Of a stretch of DNA of 36,001 nucleotides, positions 9,441 through 19,339 are shown one piece after another (positions within the stretch are counted from its first letter, which is position 1; every line of letters starts with the position of its first letter). The DNA is from Cudoniella acicularis (Eukaryota; Ascomycota; Leotiomycetes; Helotiales; Helotiaceae), in NCBI GenBank assembly GCA_013054445.1, contig JAAMPI010000480.1, forward strand, positions 1-36,001, written 5' to 3'. The notes beneath the pieces were generated by a model, which saw only the letters and a program-made list of their open reading frames with translations, was not told where the DNA came from and ran no database searches. Made by a program: the position numbers and the translations under genes.

Positions 9441-10501
9441 TTAGTACTTGGTTGCGCCTCTATTGTTCTTAAGGCACACCTCCTACCTTTGTAGTATATA
9501 ATCGCACAGCTTTAGAAGGAAGTTTCCGTTAATTTGAGGCTATACTTCCTTTAAGGCTTATCGTATTTCTTCTGTGTTTTTGACCCTATGCCTTCGTTTA
9601 GAGATGATGTTCTTAATGTACTTCTAGAGGTTCTCAATAGGATTGAGGTCCGGGGATCGCGGCGGCTAGTTCATCCGTTTAATCCCCTTATTCTCTAAAT
9701 ATTTAGTAATAATCTGAGTAGTGTGCCACGGTGTATTGACTTCTTACATCACCACTTCATCACCGTACTTCCTTCTCATTCTATTATAGAATGGAATAAA
9801 CAGCCTTTGAAGTACCCACTTATACCTCTTCGCCGTCATATTCTCTCCTTCCGGCAGGTAATACAGGGGTCCTATTTCGTCCCTACAGAAGCAACTCTAC
9901 ACCCCAACCGTAGTCCTCCCAGACTTAAAAGTAGGCCTCAAATTCTTGTCTGCGTATTCCTCTTCCCTGCCAGGGCCACGGGTAACCCAAAAAGTCTGCA
10001 AATCCTCTCCTAATTCAAACGTTACTTCGTCACTCCAGCACACATTCCGATTATCCCTTTTCATAGCCTCTTCAGCCTTACAATGAATCCGACGCTTCTC
10101 CTTGTGTAACGGGCTGAGGAAAGGCTTCTTGCGTGTCCTCCGCTTTGCTCTACCGTGTAATTTGAGGACTTTTGCAACAGTTTTAGTGTACAGCTGGGCG
10201 CCTGATTTAGACGGTGTTGAGAGCGCTTTTAAGGTTATCCTTGTATCCTAAATTGCAGTTCGTACGAGTGCCCTCTCTCCCCGGGGAGTGATTTTCCTTG
10301 GACGACTGCTTTTTGGCTTGTTTTCGAAGGCAGGGTTAGGGCAAGCAGTCTGCCGCTTAATAAATGAGGAGACGGTAGTGCGGGGTATATTGGTTTTGTG
10401 CCAAATATCGGTCGGCGAGTAGCCTTCTTCGTGGAGGGTCTATATATTAGCTTTCTAGCTAATGGTAAGCTCCTTCCGGTGCGCCTTTGGTGCGACACCA
10501 A
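9441..10501 (-). pseudogene. Tc1-type DD34E transposase, RIP-damaged
   Basis: Read on the minus strand, the frame begins near VSHQRRTGRSLPL (10501) with a helix-turn-helix region. It continues through KSGAQLYTKTVAKVLKLHGR, RKKPFLSPLHKEKRRIHCK and VCWSDEVTFELGEDLQTFWV (first catalytic Asp) to RSPDLNPIENL (catalytic Glu). The second Asp position, in the EVNTPWHT segment, reads Val, which alone should abolish catalysis; 34 residues separate it from the Glu, as expected for DD34E. At least six in-frame stops occur, mostly TAG at Trp or Gln positions (for example GV-stop-SCF and ENL-stop-K). The initiator codon is not ATG, and indels are likely in the 5' half. Transposases of this kind cut and paste the element at TA; this copy cannot. 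Confidence 0.85.
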
Positions 10502-10606
10502 TAGTTACAAATTTAGGGAGATAATAATTTAAGATAAATTAATTATTAAAATTTTAGTTGTAGGTTAGTGGGTGCTCGGGCCAGGATTATAAGCGAATGT
10601 GACGCT

Positions 10607-10625
10607 GACTTATGCCACCTGATTG
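10607..10625 (-). repeat. Right terminal inverted repeat of the Tc1 element
   Basis: The complement reads CAATCAGGTGGCATAAGTC and is followed on the plus strand by TA at 10626-10627. Confidence 0.8.
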
Positions 10626-11305
10626 TACTTATTAAAGCTATTATAATTAGGATATGATTATAAGTTAAAGGTATAATAGCTAGTTTATATACTTTACTTA
10701 TATCTTTAATTTTACAAGTTAATTACTTTATATAATACTAAAAGTTATATAAATTAACTTAATCCGAAGGCTTTTATAACTCTTTATATATAGCCTTTTT
10801 ACTTTTTAATATATCCTGTAATTTTTTTTAACCCTTTTTCTATTTATTATTATATCTTCTTAATTAAGTTTAAATCTAATAAAGAAAAACTTTAGTAAAA
10901 GCTATAAATACTAAAGAAGTTAACTATTTCTCATATATACCTTTACTTTATCTTTTATAAAGATATACTTTTACTTTAACTTAAGCGTTTAACATGAAGC
11001 ACCTATGTAACATATGCGCTGGCATTTAGGCTGACCCGGAAGCCATTCTGCAGCTGAGAGAAGGACGAGACACAGGCTAGAAAGAAGTTCAAAGAGCCTT
11101 ATCGTCCTTCAATTTCAGGGCCTGGGTTTACTGGAAGAATCAGTAAACGGAGTGGAGGGGGTTCTTGGCCGCCACTTTTGTCTCCTTCTCCTTCGCAGCT
11201 TGAAAGACTACACACTTATTAGAACGACCAAGGAAGAATCGTCATTCCCGTATTTTATTGTAGAAGTTCATCCCTTCTACATTGGCAACCACGAAGTGTT
11301 TACAT
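10626..11305. other. AT-rich block then unrecognised sequence
   Basis: Positions 10626-10985 are extremely AT-rich with many TATA/TTTAA steps, typical of heavily RIP-mutated repeat DNA. Composition becomes balanced again after about 10990. No coding sequence was recognised; a plus-strand open frame of 78 codons at 11152-11388 has no known motif. Confidence 0.5.
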
Positions 11306-12028
11306 TCAAATTGCGAGCCAGATGTCAGGATATCCTAGGGTACCCTCTAAAGAACCTGCTTCATATAATAGAAAAGGGGAGGATGTGAAAAAAAGCTCGA
11401 AGTGTTGAATTGGGAGGGAGACCAGACAAGGACAAAATGGGATAGAATTCCAGGAATTATTTTTAAGATTATACAAACATACTTTACCCGAATTTCCGAA
11501 TAATCGTTCACGATAATCCACGTGGATAGAATGGAAGGATTGGAATTCTGGAACCGGAGCACTGGGCAGCCAGGCGATAGAGGCCCCCCATAAAGTTTTG
11601 TGGGGCCTTGGTTTCATTCCTTTGTCCCCTATGAACGCACAAACCATTGTTGAATTTTCCAGTCTCGCAAATGAAAATGATTTCACTAGGTTACTCTCAA
11701 TGCTACATTTTCTATTTTGCCGGAAAGCGAAAACGAGGTTATCCGGGCACGATACCCAGTCGGGTTCACCTTCCCACTTTTTTCTCTTTTTGCAATTTGG
11801 TCTACAGTTTGTTGTTATATCTTCTGTACAATGGCAAGGTACAACCGTACAGCTGATATTTTTCATTGAATTCCCTGATAAATCATTACATCTTCGTGTA
11901 CAAGAAGTTACGATGTTACACGTCAATTCCGTCTGCTTCCCTACACATTCTAGAATGATTCTCGAACCACAGGGGCTCTTCGCTAGTGTTTGAGTTTCAA
12001 AAGGGCTACTGATACGGAGTACGATGTT
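11306..12028 (-). CDS. Unidentified Cys-rich open frame (possible secreted-protein exon)
   Basis: A minus-strand frame stays open for about 240 codons, from just after a TGA at 12029-12031 to a stop at 11306. I do not recognise the protein. Its first half is strikingly Cys-rich: segments such as SPCGSRIILECVGKQTELTC, NIVTSCTRRCND, ISCTVVPCHCTEDITTNC and RPNCKKRKKWEG give about 14 Cys in 110 residues, with N-glycosylation sequons. No ATG lies near the 5' end, so the frame would have to be an internal exon, start at an internal Met, or be the 5'-truncated remains of a secreted protein. No signal peptide was found upstream. The second half is not Cys-rich. A plus-strand frame overlaps (11598-11993) and looks less protein-like. 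Treat as a candidate only. Confidence 0.3.
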   Translation of the reverse strand, partial: NIVLRISSPFETQTLAKSPCGSRIILECVGKQTELTCNIVTSCTRRCNDLSGNSMKNISCTVVPCHCTEDITTNCRPNCKKRKKWEGEPDWVSCPDNLVFAFRQNRKCSIESNLVKSFSFARLENSTMVCAFIGDKGMKPRPHKTLWGASIAWLPSAPVPEFQSFHSIHVDYRERLFGNSGKVCLYNLKNNSWNSIPFCPCLVSLPIQHFELFFTSSPFLLYEAGSLEGTLGYPDIWLAI

Positions 12029-12580
12029 TCAAAGTTATATTGGCTGCAGGGCTGTGCAACATGAAGGATTCCAACGAGTGAACTTCCCTATTCGTATGTT
12101 CGAAAAAGGATTTACGTCTAAGATAGTTTACTACATGCGCATATCCTAAAGTCCTCGTCAACTTAATTGCACCGATAGCCTACTCGCTTCTTAATCCTCC
12201 CCTGCGAGTGACATTGGTATCAACAAGGGGACAAGCAGGGTGCTGAGGGTAGTTTCGTATGTATCTCAACTCTCAGAAACAGGACATGAATACGTACGCC
12301 CCGCTGGCACAGCGTTTCAACAAGACAGGCTTTTGGTGTTCTCTCCTGAGTCTAGTCAAATTATCATAAAAAATCCATGTCTTTGTATCGTCTGTGTTAG
12401 AGTATTAGAGAAAATTGGGTATATATACCGCAGCAGATTCGACCATTTTCCTATCATCATTAATCTTCATCTGCTCCACGTTCTTTCGAATCTCAATACA
12501 ACTGCATTCAACGCAAATTCACATCAATACCAGTAACCCGTCCCTACACAGCTTTCAGCAACCTACAGTCATCAACCAAA
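12029..12580. promoter_or_regulatory. Promoter and leader of the small secreted Cys-rich peptide gene
   Basis: A TATATATA box lies at 12420-12427, about 155 bp before the ATG, followed by a CA/CT-rich leader typical of strongly expressed fungal genes. The rest of the interval shows no gene. Confidence 0.55.
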
Positions 12581-12778
12581 ATGCAATTCACAAACATTAT
12601 CATATTTATTGCTGTTACATTTACAGCGTCTGTGGCCGCGAACCCCATCGCAATCGGGATGGTTGAACGCAACAGTTGCGGCGCGTGCGAAAGCGATCTT
12701 GAAAGCTATCCTTTTGAGTCTGCTCAATGGACAGCTGTTTGTAACTCTGCTGAGTGCAATGGCTGTGCCGATTGCTAG
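12581..12778 (+). CDS. Small secreted cysteine-rich peptide (effector-like)
   Basis: The single exon encodes 65 residues. Residues 1-20 are a clear signal peptide (hydrophobic IIIFIAVTFTASVAA, likely cleavage after Ala19 or Ala20). The mature part has six Cys at 33, 36, 54, 59, 62 and 65, spaced C-x2-C-x17-C-x4-C-x2-C-x2-C, with Cys as the very last residue; that suits three disulfides in a peptide of about 45 residues. The ATG has a good context (CCAAAATGC), a TATA box and a CA-rich leader. I do not recognise a family. Small secreted Cys-rich proteins in fungi serve as effectors, antimicrobial peptides or surface-active proteins, and the sequence does not decide between these. It lies beside the unidentified Cys-rich frame on the opposite strand. 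Confidence 0.7.
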   Translation: MQFTNIIIFIAVTFTASVAANPIAIGMVERNSCGACESDLESYPFESAQWTAVCNSAECNGCADC

Positions 12779-13486
12779 GTGCGTGAGATCTTGAGGTTGA
12801 GCAACACTTCACTAACACTTGGCCAGATATTACTCGGCCTTACATAACACGCAACATAGCCTGGCAATAGTTCTCTAATCTCCTCCGCCGCATTGGGCCG
12901 CTGGTTTCGGCCTTGATCTTTAGTTTGGAGAAGTTGTTTGAAATCAATTGTGGGAAGGAAAACTGGTATAAATGTCCGGTATAGACCGTTTTGAAAAGTT
13001 AGGGATACTGGTAATAGTTGAGCTGTAAGAAAGCTGCGGAAGAGTGCTCGTATATAAAAATCAACAACATTTGACTTCCTGAGTTAGATCCAAAGCTCCC
13101 TTGATGATATTTCTTTTCTATGAAACAATTGTTCCAATGTAGAGGTCTAGAGGGTATTCTCAGGCCGATGGCAGGGAGGGTTGAGACGAGGGACCAAATG
13201 GCTAAATCCTTAGGGATGAAAGGCTTGCTAATAGGAGGTGGAGGGAATTTCTTTACTCTCCGCCACGTATGTCAGTGATAGCGTTGTGCTGACTGACTAT
13301 ATAGTTTGCTAAAGTGATGACCCCTGAGTCACTTCGGACCGGGCGACAAGAACAAAGAATATTAGAACATAAATATTCTGTGTATTACAGCTTAGATGTG
13401 ATTCACTTGGTGATAGTCAGCTTGCATCACATGTGAGCCTGGAACCACTTTCATTTGTTACTACCTAAAAACATGCCGACTCGGTC
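12779..13486. other. Intergenic, no gene recognised
   Basis: Between the Cys-rich peptide gene and the convergent NmrA-like pseudogene I see no conserved protein or RNA. Open frames are short and motif-free. Confidence 0.5.
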
Positions 13487-14392
13487 TCATGGCTTGATAT
13501 CTCGGAATTGGCTGCTCTTCTTCAGTCATGTTGAAAAGTCCTGAAGATCTGGGTATACCTCTCGTGCGCCTTTAATATCGACGGCATATCCAACTGTCTC
13601 AAAGCATTTGAACATTGAACTAATGTCCTTCATCACCACCTTCAACACAGACCTAACTACACAGAATGTGGTGGGCAATTCCATACCTAATGTCTACTTA
13701 AAAATCTTGCAAGCTTCTTCAAAGTTTAGGTCGTCACCAGCAATCCCTAGGGACCTCCCGGCATACTTTTCAAGCTCGAGCAGTGCCTTCGTAACAAAAG
13801 CACTAATGTCACTTGTAGCGACAACTTGGATCCTCCTTTTCCCAACTTGCCTCCACATAGCAGCGAACCCCTTTCCTGGAAAATCAGGGGTCGAGTTATC
13901 CATGAACGCCACCGGTCGTAAAATTGTCCAAGATATGGGTGTTCTAATAGTCTTTTCTTTCAAGTACAGCTCAATACGGTGTTTTATCGTAATATAAGGC
14001 ACCGGCGTGGGATTCGTGTCCGACAATACTTCACCTCCGCGATTTGCAGAAGTGAACATGAAATGCTTGACTCTGTGGGGAAGACTAGCGTCAATTAGCC
14101 CATTCGCTTGGGCCTCTTCGGCACCAGGGGGACCGTGAATCGTAACACAAAAGACGGTATCGATTTGAGTGCCAGCAGCTACAAAAATCTCTTCTAGGGA
14201 AGTTAGATCTCCACTGATGAGTCCAATTCGTGGGTCGGATACGGCGAGAGATTTTGCCTTTAGTGAAGAAGTGTTGCGAGTAAGTGCTAAGATTCGAATT
14301 GAAGGGACTGATGGGGTTAAGAGAAGCGCTGTGATGACCGAACTTCCTTGGGTGCCTGTTGCACCGACAATGAGGAATGTTCGAGTTGCCAT
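13487..14392 (-). pseudogene. NmrA-like NAD(P)-binding protein with two nonsense codons
   Basis: The frame starts at MATRTFLIVGATGTQGSS, a Rossmann GxxGxxG motif typical of NmrA-like proteins (atypical short-chain dehydrogenases used as redox sensors or isoflavone-reductase-like enzymes). It continues through RILALTRNTSS, GDLTSLEE and HFMFTSANRGGE to GRSLGIAGDDLNFEEACKIF. Codon 233 is TAG (13694-13696). The same frame then continues with family-like sequence (GMELPTTF, SSMFKCFETVGYAVDIKGAR, VYPDLQDFST) to a TGA at codon 289, where Trp is expected, and a final TGA at 13487-13489. The full frame of 301 residues matches the usual family length, with no indel. Both stops fit C:G-to-T:A transitions. 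A truncated 232-residue product could be made but would lack the C-terminal region. The start was chosen at the second Met because it directly precedes the Rossmann strand. Confidence 0.82.
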
Positions 14393-15511
14393 TCCGAGTT
14401 GTATTCTCAAGTATCTGTTTTCGTAAGGCTGGGAGTGGATTAGGAGTAAGATGAGGATGTGTTAGATGCGACCCGGATCAATTCGTTGGGGATATCGTTG
14501 AAATATATAGAGCTCAAGACTTGTGTTATTGACTGCGGTGATTCTCTATTTTGGTATGAGAGGATTATAGAATTGTCTCATCGGACGTACTGGGAAGATT
14601 ATTGTCTTGCTATAGCTTTACAGCGGAGGGACTCGACGCTCGCACCGGCCGTACGGTTGCGGCGGCGCATTGGACGATTTTGAGTAGCACAGCGCGCAAA
14701 CCTTGGAAGCCCACATATTTGCATCAATCATTGCCATATCAAAATTTCTTAATTCATTGGTGGGGACTGAACTAACCGTCCCCTCAATTTGGTCAGTTTT
14801 TGTGGGCGAATCATATTGCAAGCTGCAGCATTTTCCCCTTTTCCAAACTAGGGAGCCCCTGAATTGCGCCACGAAAACCAGGAGTGACATACAATTCTTG
14901 GCGGCCATGAGAACAAGAACGAGAATTAATTTTCACGACGCTCCTTGGATGATGTTATCAACCTTTCTTTCAGCCTGTCTACACCAATTAATGACATGTT
15001 TTGTTATATCTACTGTTGCGACAATGACACAACGTAATAAGTAGGTTAAAGTCAACAGTAAATCCAAGTTCAGCCAGCAACCACGCCTACAACCACGCCT
15101 ACACTATCTCACATCCCCTGCCACACAACGCAACGGCATTATTTGACGCCGTTCTCGAATAAATAAACAAGAAATAAACATACAAAGGGCACAGCTCGAC
15201 AATAAAAACAAATATTCTATCGACTTCCGCCGAGCCCGCTGCTGCACGGACAGGCATCGATTGCAAACATAAACCAAAACGCGAAACGCGATCACTATGG
15301 TGAAACGAAATGACTACGAAGTAATCTTGAAGTTATGCCAGGTACGATCAATACATACTTTCGACACCTTCAACAGCTCCAACAGCACCTTCAGGCCTGC
15401 CATCCGATCTTACGACGCGAACCACATCCAAAATCTTTACCTGCTTCCTAATATTGCCTTTTATTCATTTGATGTCTTGGTATTTCAGGCTTGAGCAGGG
15501 AGGTCTCCAAT
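14393..15511. other. Intergenic, no gene recognised
   Basis: It holds a perfect 12-bp tandem duplication AACCACGCCTAC at 15079-15102. A plus-strand frame starting at ATG 15297 runs 65 codons and meets a GTACGA/TTTCAG intron-like pair, but the joined product stops at once; it may be the leader of the acyltransferase relic. No other coding sequence was recognised. Confidence 0.4.
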
Positions 15512-16977
15512 ATGTCATCATTCGGGAATTCTCATTCAAATCCTGACCAAAGTGAGGCATCCAACTCGGAAGCCTTCGAAGCACCGATTCGAACCGATTC
15601 TTGCCACACCTCTACAAATGTCGCCGATACTACCCAGTTTGCCCCAATGTCTCGTTTTAAGCAACTCGATGAGCGGTCCGCCATCATGAAGTTCATAGGT
15701 TATCCGTCCCAAGACCCAGTAAACTTGAGGCCAACATCTTAGTTGGACGGCGTTCGAGGAGCGGCCGCTCTAGGTGTTTATACGTTTCATACAATGGGCC
15801 GTTAGGCGTCCACTGTCGCTGCCTGGCATTCAGACGACACTCAAAACAACATTCTGCAACTACCGTTATACGATCTTTCTTTGTGTCTAGAGGCGCTGCA
15901 GTCTCTCTCTTTTTTGCCATCTCTGGCTATATACTTACACAAAAGTCACTTCGCTAGATACGAGAAGGTTCGAGGCATCGAGTTTATCCTGCTGTTGCCT
16001 CCTCTATGTTTCGCCGCGGATTTAGATTGTATCTCCCTCCTATACTCTTGACGTTTTACGAAATGCTGGCAACACGCTTTAGCTTCGCACCTACCTTAAA
16101 TTTCTCCTTCGTTGCCGAAGCCACCTTCTTCACCTAGTTATTAGGTTGGGTCTTAGAAACCGCGAATTTCGTGAGTCCCGTGTATAACTTCCCTCGGGCG
16201 CTACACGGAGACGTTTCTCATCCGAAATATGACGCCGTGGTGTGGACTATACCGATCGAGTTCTATGGCTTAATCGTCTGTTATACGGTGTTACTTTTGC
16301 TCGTACGGATACCAAGTAACCGTGGAAAGATGGCTTTTGTGGCTTTGTTTTCGGCTGTCAATCTCGCCTTTGGGAGTTGGAATATCTTTTGCTTTTCCGC
16401 TGGCATTTTCATCGCTGATCTCAATTTGCGCCAAGAGGAAGATGCAGTGCCTTTCTTCGGATCAAAACACAGGATTTCCTGGACCGCCTTGTTCATGATC
16501 GAATTCTACCTGGCAGGTTTCCCCGCTCTCACACTTCCGGAAGCAAAGTCGAAACCTATGCCTGGATTCGAGATTGTCCGTTCATTGACTCCGTTCAGCT
16601 TGAATATGGAGGACCACTCCCGTTTCTAGTGGTCAATATCTAGGGTCTCATTCCTCCTTTCCATCTCACAGCTTCCACGGCTCAAAAGAGTCTTCGAAAC
16701 GCGTTTTTGTCAATACACTGGGAAGATATCATTTTCACTATACCTTGCGCACGAATTCTACATCGTCCTGTTTGGTCTTTCCCTCCAGTCTTTTCTATTA
16801 TGGCTCGCTGGTCTGGGGCCAAATGCAGAAACCTTCGTATATTAGATGGTGTGTGGAGTGTGGTATGTAGTTTTTACTATACCCGTTTTTGCTCTATCAG
16901 CGCAAGTTGAGAGATGGGTTGATGTGCCAAGCGTTAAGTTCGCTAGATATTTAGAAGGGGTGTGTCTGAAAACGTAG
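15512..16977 (+). pseudogene. Acyltransferase-3 family membrane protein, RIP-damaged
   Basis: Family members are polytopic membrane acyltransferases that O-acylate sugars or other small molecules. From ATG 15512 the frame gives a Ser/Asn-rich leader, then LDGVRGAAALGVYTFHTMG (the conserved N-terminal motif with an R and H). It continues through VSLFFAISGYILTQKSLR, MFRRGFRLYLPPILLTFYEM, VVWTIPIEFYG, FGSWNIFCFSAGIFIADLNL and KISFSLYLAHEFYIVLFG to a stop at 16975-16977. Six premature stops occur at 15740, 15803, 15955, 16135, 16627 and 16843. All are TAG, and most sit where Trp is expected (CpA-to-TpA on the opposite strand). One single-base deletion near 15866-15870 shifts the frame. The rest, about 480 codons, is well preserved, so inactivation was by point mutation. 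Confidence 0.85.
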
Positions 16978-17730
16978 GAGAGTCTGCGGTAGTCGCAAAA
17001 GGATTAATGAGACATGGAAATCGGAATCAAGGGAACTGGGTCTCATAACCTCGACAACATTTCTTTTGATATGCTTTATTTCTTCTAGGGATTCAATCTT
17101 TTGACGGACATCTGAACATCCCAAGCTCGCTCATCCACCTGATGAGAAATGGGGGATTTGGAGTAGATATTTTATTTTTCGTCCCCAGATATCGGAGTTA
17201 TACTTTCTATATCTGACATCCGATTGGAGTTGTCCTATAACGCCTAGGGACGGGGCTTCAAGGAGCTAGAGAGAATCAAGCCCGTTCTTCTAAAACCTAC
17301 GCGATTTAGTATAAACTAGAATGACCGTTACTAGCCGCTTAGTAACGATTAACGTTCTAAAACCTATACGGTTCCGTAGAAACTAGAAACCCCGCCCGGG
17401 GACTAAAAGCGTACGAGGTAAGTCTTAGGTTTTATTATACGTGCGCTACCAGGAAGTTTTAGAGCGTATAATCCAGCTAATCTAACACCTTCTTATAATA
17501 CTACTAGTATTAATCGTATAATTTACGCGTAATACTACCCCGAATTATATCTAGCCGTCGCGTGTACTAGGGAACTGTTACAGCTCTACAAAGGCACTAG
17601 GGCCCTGACGTCTCGTGGGACATATTTGCAAGAAGGTGCTATATTACGAAGAAACTAAGCTGAGGAGAGAAGAAGGAAGAGGTGCCCTAAGGGNTGCTAT
17701 ATACAGGAGGTGAGTGCTGGCAAGCGAAGT
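16978..17730. other. Spacer with an imperfect direct repeat
   Basis: Two related 32-33-bp segments starting CTAAAACCTA lie at about 17290-17321 and 17357-17389 (both end in AAACTAGAA). A single undetermined base is at 17694. No gene was recognised. Confidence 0.4.
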
Positions 17731-18693
17731 CACGTGATAGGGGGTCAGGGGGCTACGTCGCAGCCTCCTGTCGCATATAGCGCCACACTGTCTGAGTCTC
17801 ACTAGTCACAGGACTGTGCGTTGCACTAGGTCTGTGACAACTGTCAGCGCTGTCACAAGACTAGTTTAACGAACGAGGGAGACAGGGGTAAGGAAGCTAG
17901 ATGTGGGGTGGTTATTAGTAGGTAATAAAACAAGATAGGATTCACGTAGTTTCTAAGGCTAATTAAAAGCGTAACTTTTTTTTATATTCGAAGCCCCTTG
18001 CACGTGACCACTAAGGATCAATTCTGTTCACGTGACTTAAACAGTTCCAATTATCTAACAGAAGGGCAAAACTAGGAGGTAGTAAGTTAAGATAGTAATG
18101 GTTTAGGTATGTATTTGGGGACTACTTGCAACATGAAATCTCTCTAGAATTAGAGCCGGTCTTATAATATAAAATAAGTGATTGAAGATCAAATTCCAAG
18201 GTCACGTGCGATACACGTGATATAAGCCTTTGAGGATGATTTCAATTGACGGGGTCTAATAATTGCTTCTACCGGCTCTAGAGGTGAAGGTTATTATTCT
18301 AAAGCTATGCTTTTATCTCCCGGGAGTGCCCTAATCACGGCCCTTGATAATAATTCTAATACAGAACTGATCTCTTTGTGACGATCCTTCTATCTCACGT
18401 GACCTTTGCGCATCACCTAACCTAGGGATATCTCTTGATCACGTGACCTTCCCCCTTTCCAGAACAGGCTTGGAAACCCTAGCGGCCGCACCCCTGTATA
18501 TAAAGCTCGCCTGCTGTCTCTCTTTCTCTCTCTTTGTGACGGGTTAACTGGCCTTGATTCAGACTAGCTAACGAGTATAGTAAATACAAAGAGGAAACTC
18601 TGAAGGAGAATCCTGAAGAGTGAGAGGAAAGCTAGCCTTTAACTGGGCGGCTGCTCTTTAGCCGAAACGAGGTCACGTGCCGTTAGTCACGTG
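17731..18693. repeat. Non-coding segment dense in CACGTG palindromes (possible solo LTR)
   Basis: Nine CACGTG hexamers occur at 17731, 18001, 18029, 18203, 18214, 18396, 18440, 18674 and 18688, most inside TCACGTGA or GTCACGTG contexts. About 0.25 would be expected by chance in this length. A TATATAAA box at 18497-18504 followed by a CT-rich initiator-like tract gives it an LTR-promoter look. Possible ends TGTGAC (17833) and GTCACA (18854-18859) lack a matching target duplication, so LTR identity is not established. CACGTG is the binding site of bHLH factors (Cbf1/Pho4 type). No coding capacity. Confidence 0.5.
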
Positions 18694-19339
18694 ATCTAAG
18701 CGCAGGCTCAGCCAAGCTCAACCCAGGGTGCTAAACCCTCACACTCTTCTTCTTCTCTCCTTAGCTTTAGATCCTCGTTATAAAGGCATTCTCCTACAAG
18801 ATCTGGACATCACGTCGCACCCGACTTATCCGTGCCTATGTCTTGTACGTGCCGTCACAGTTTCCGCGAATTAGCTAGAATATCGCGTCGTGAAGGTATA
18901 CTAAGTAAACGCTGACCTAGTTTCCGGTGATCTATAGAATAGATCCTAGTAGTAGCTTGAGGGCGTAAATTAGGGTCTTTTTACATAGCCTGGATAGCTA
19001 AGACTAATTAGCTTTTATCATTTTTCTAGGGCATCGTTTATTGTGGAGAAATTTAATATTTAATAGAGGTGTTAGGGGGGCGCGTCATTTTAGCCGGTTC
19101 GCTTGTTTAGCTGGTTCGCTATACATGTACGTTAGGTACTTCGACAATTTTAAGAATTTTACTTAGGGCTCTTATATCTTGTTCTTCGCGACGGGAAACG
19201 GCTGAGATCGTCACTTCCCACCTCATACTAAATAATCTACTCACAACGCCGCTATTATATATCTTTCTAGCACCTTTAAACCTAACCAGCTTCCGTGTCG
19301 TCCATACTGCTTCATGCCCAGTCAATACACAAGCGAGGT
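18694..19339. other. Spacer downstream of the MFS transporter
   Basis: A minus-strand open frame at 19119-19325 has no recognisable motif. A tandem-like GGTTCGCT pair occurs near 19096-19120. Otherwise nothing is recognised. Confidence 0.4.

Larger units (their letters stand above)
9366..10625 (-). mobile_element. Tc1/mariner DNA transposon, TIR-bounded, inactive
   Basis: Nineteen-base terminal inverted repeats start CAATCAGGTG at the left (9366) and, as the complement, at the right (10625), matching at about 16 of 19 positions. Each end abuts TA, the Tc1/mariner target duplication. The 1260-bp length is normal for the group. The single internal gene, on the minus strand, is a degenerate DD34E transposase. 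The flanks and ends are AT-rich. Confidence 0.85.

Noticed and set aside
11598..11993. Plus-strand frame of 131 codons
   Set aside because: Antisense to the Cys-rich frame, with no motif and no splice or start support; the minus strand looks more protein-like.
15297..15494. Separate small gene with an intron at 15342
   Set aside because: The spliced product stops immediately; it is better read as leader sequence of the acyltransferase relic.
17833..18859. Precise solo LTR bounded by TGTGAC and GTCACA
   Set aside because: The 5-bp flanks do not match, so no target duplication supports these ends; kept only as a CACGTG-rich segment.
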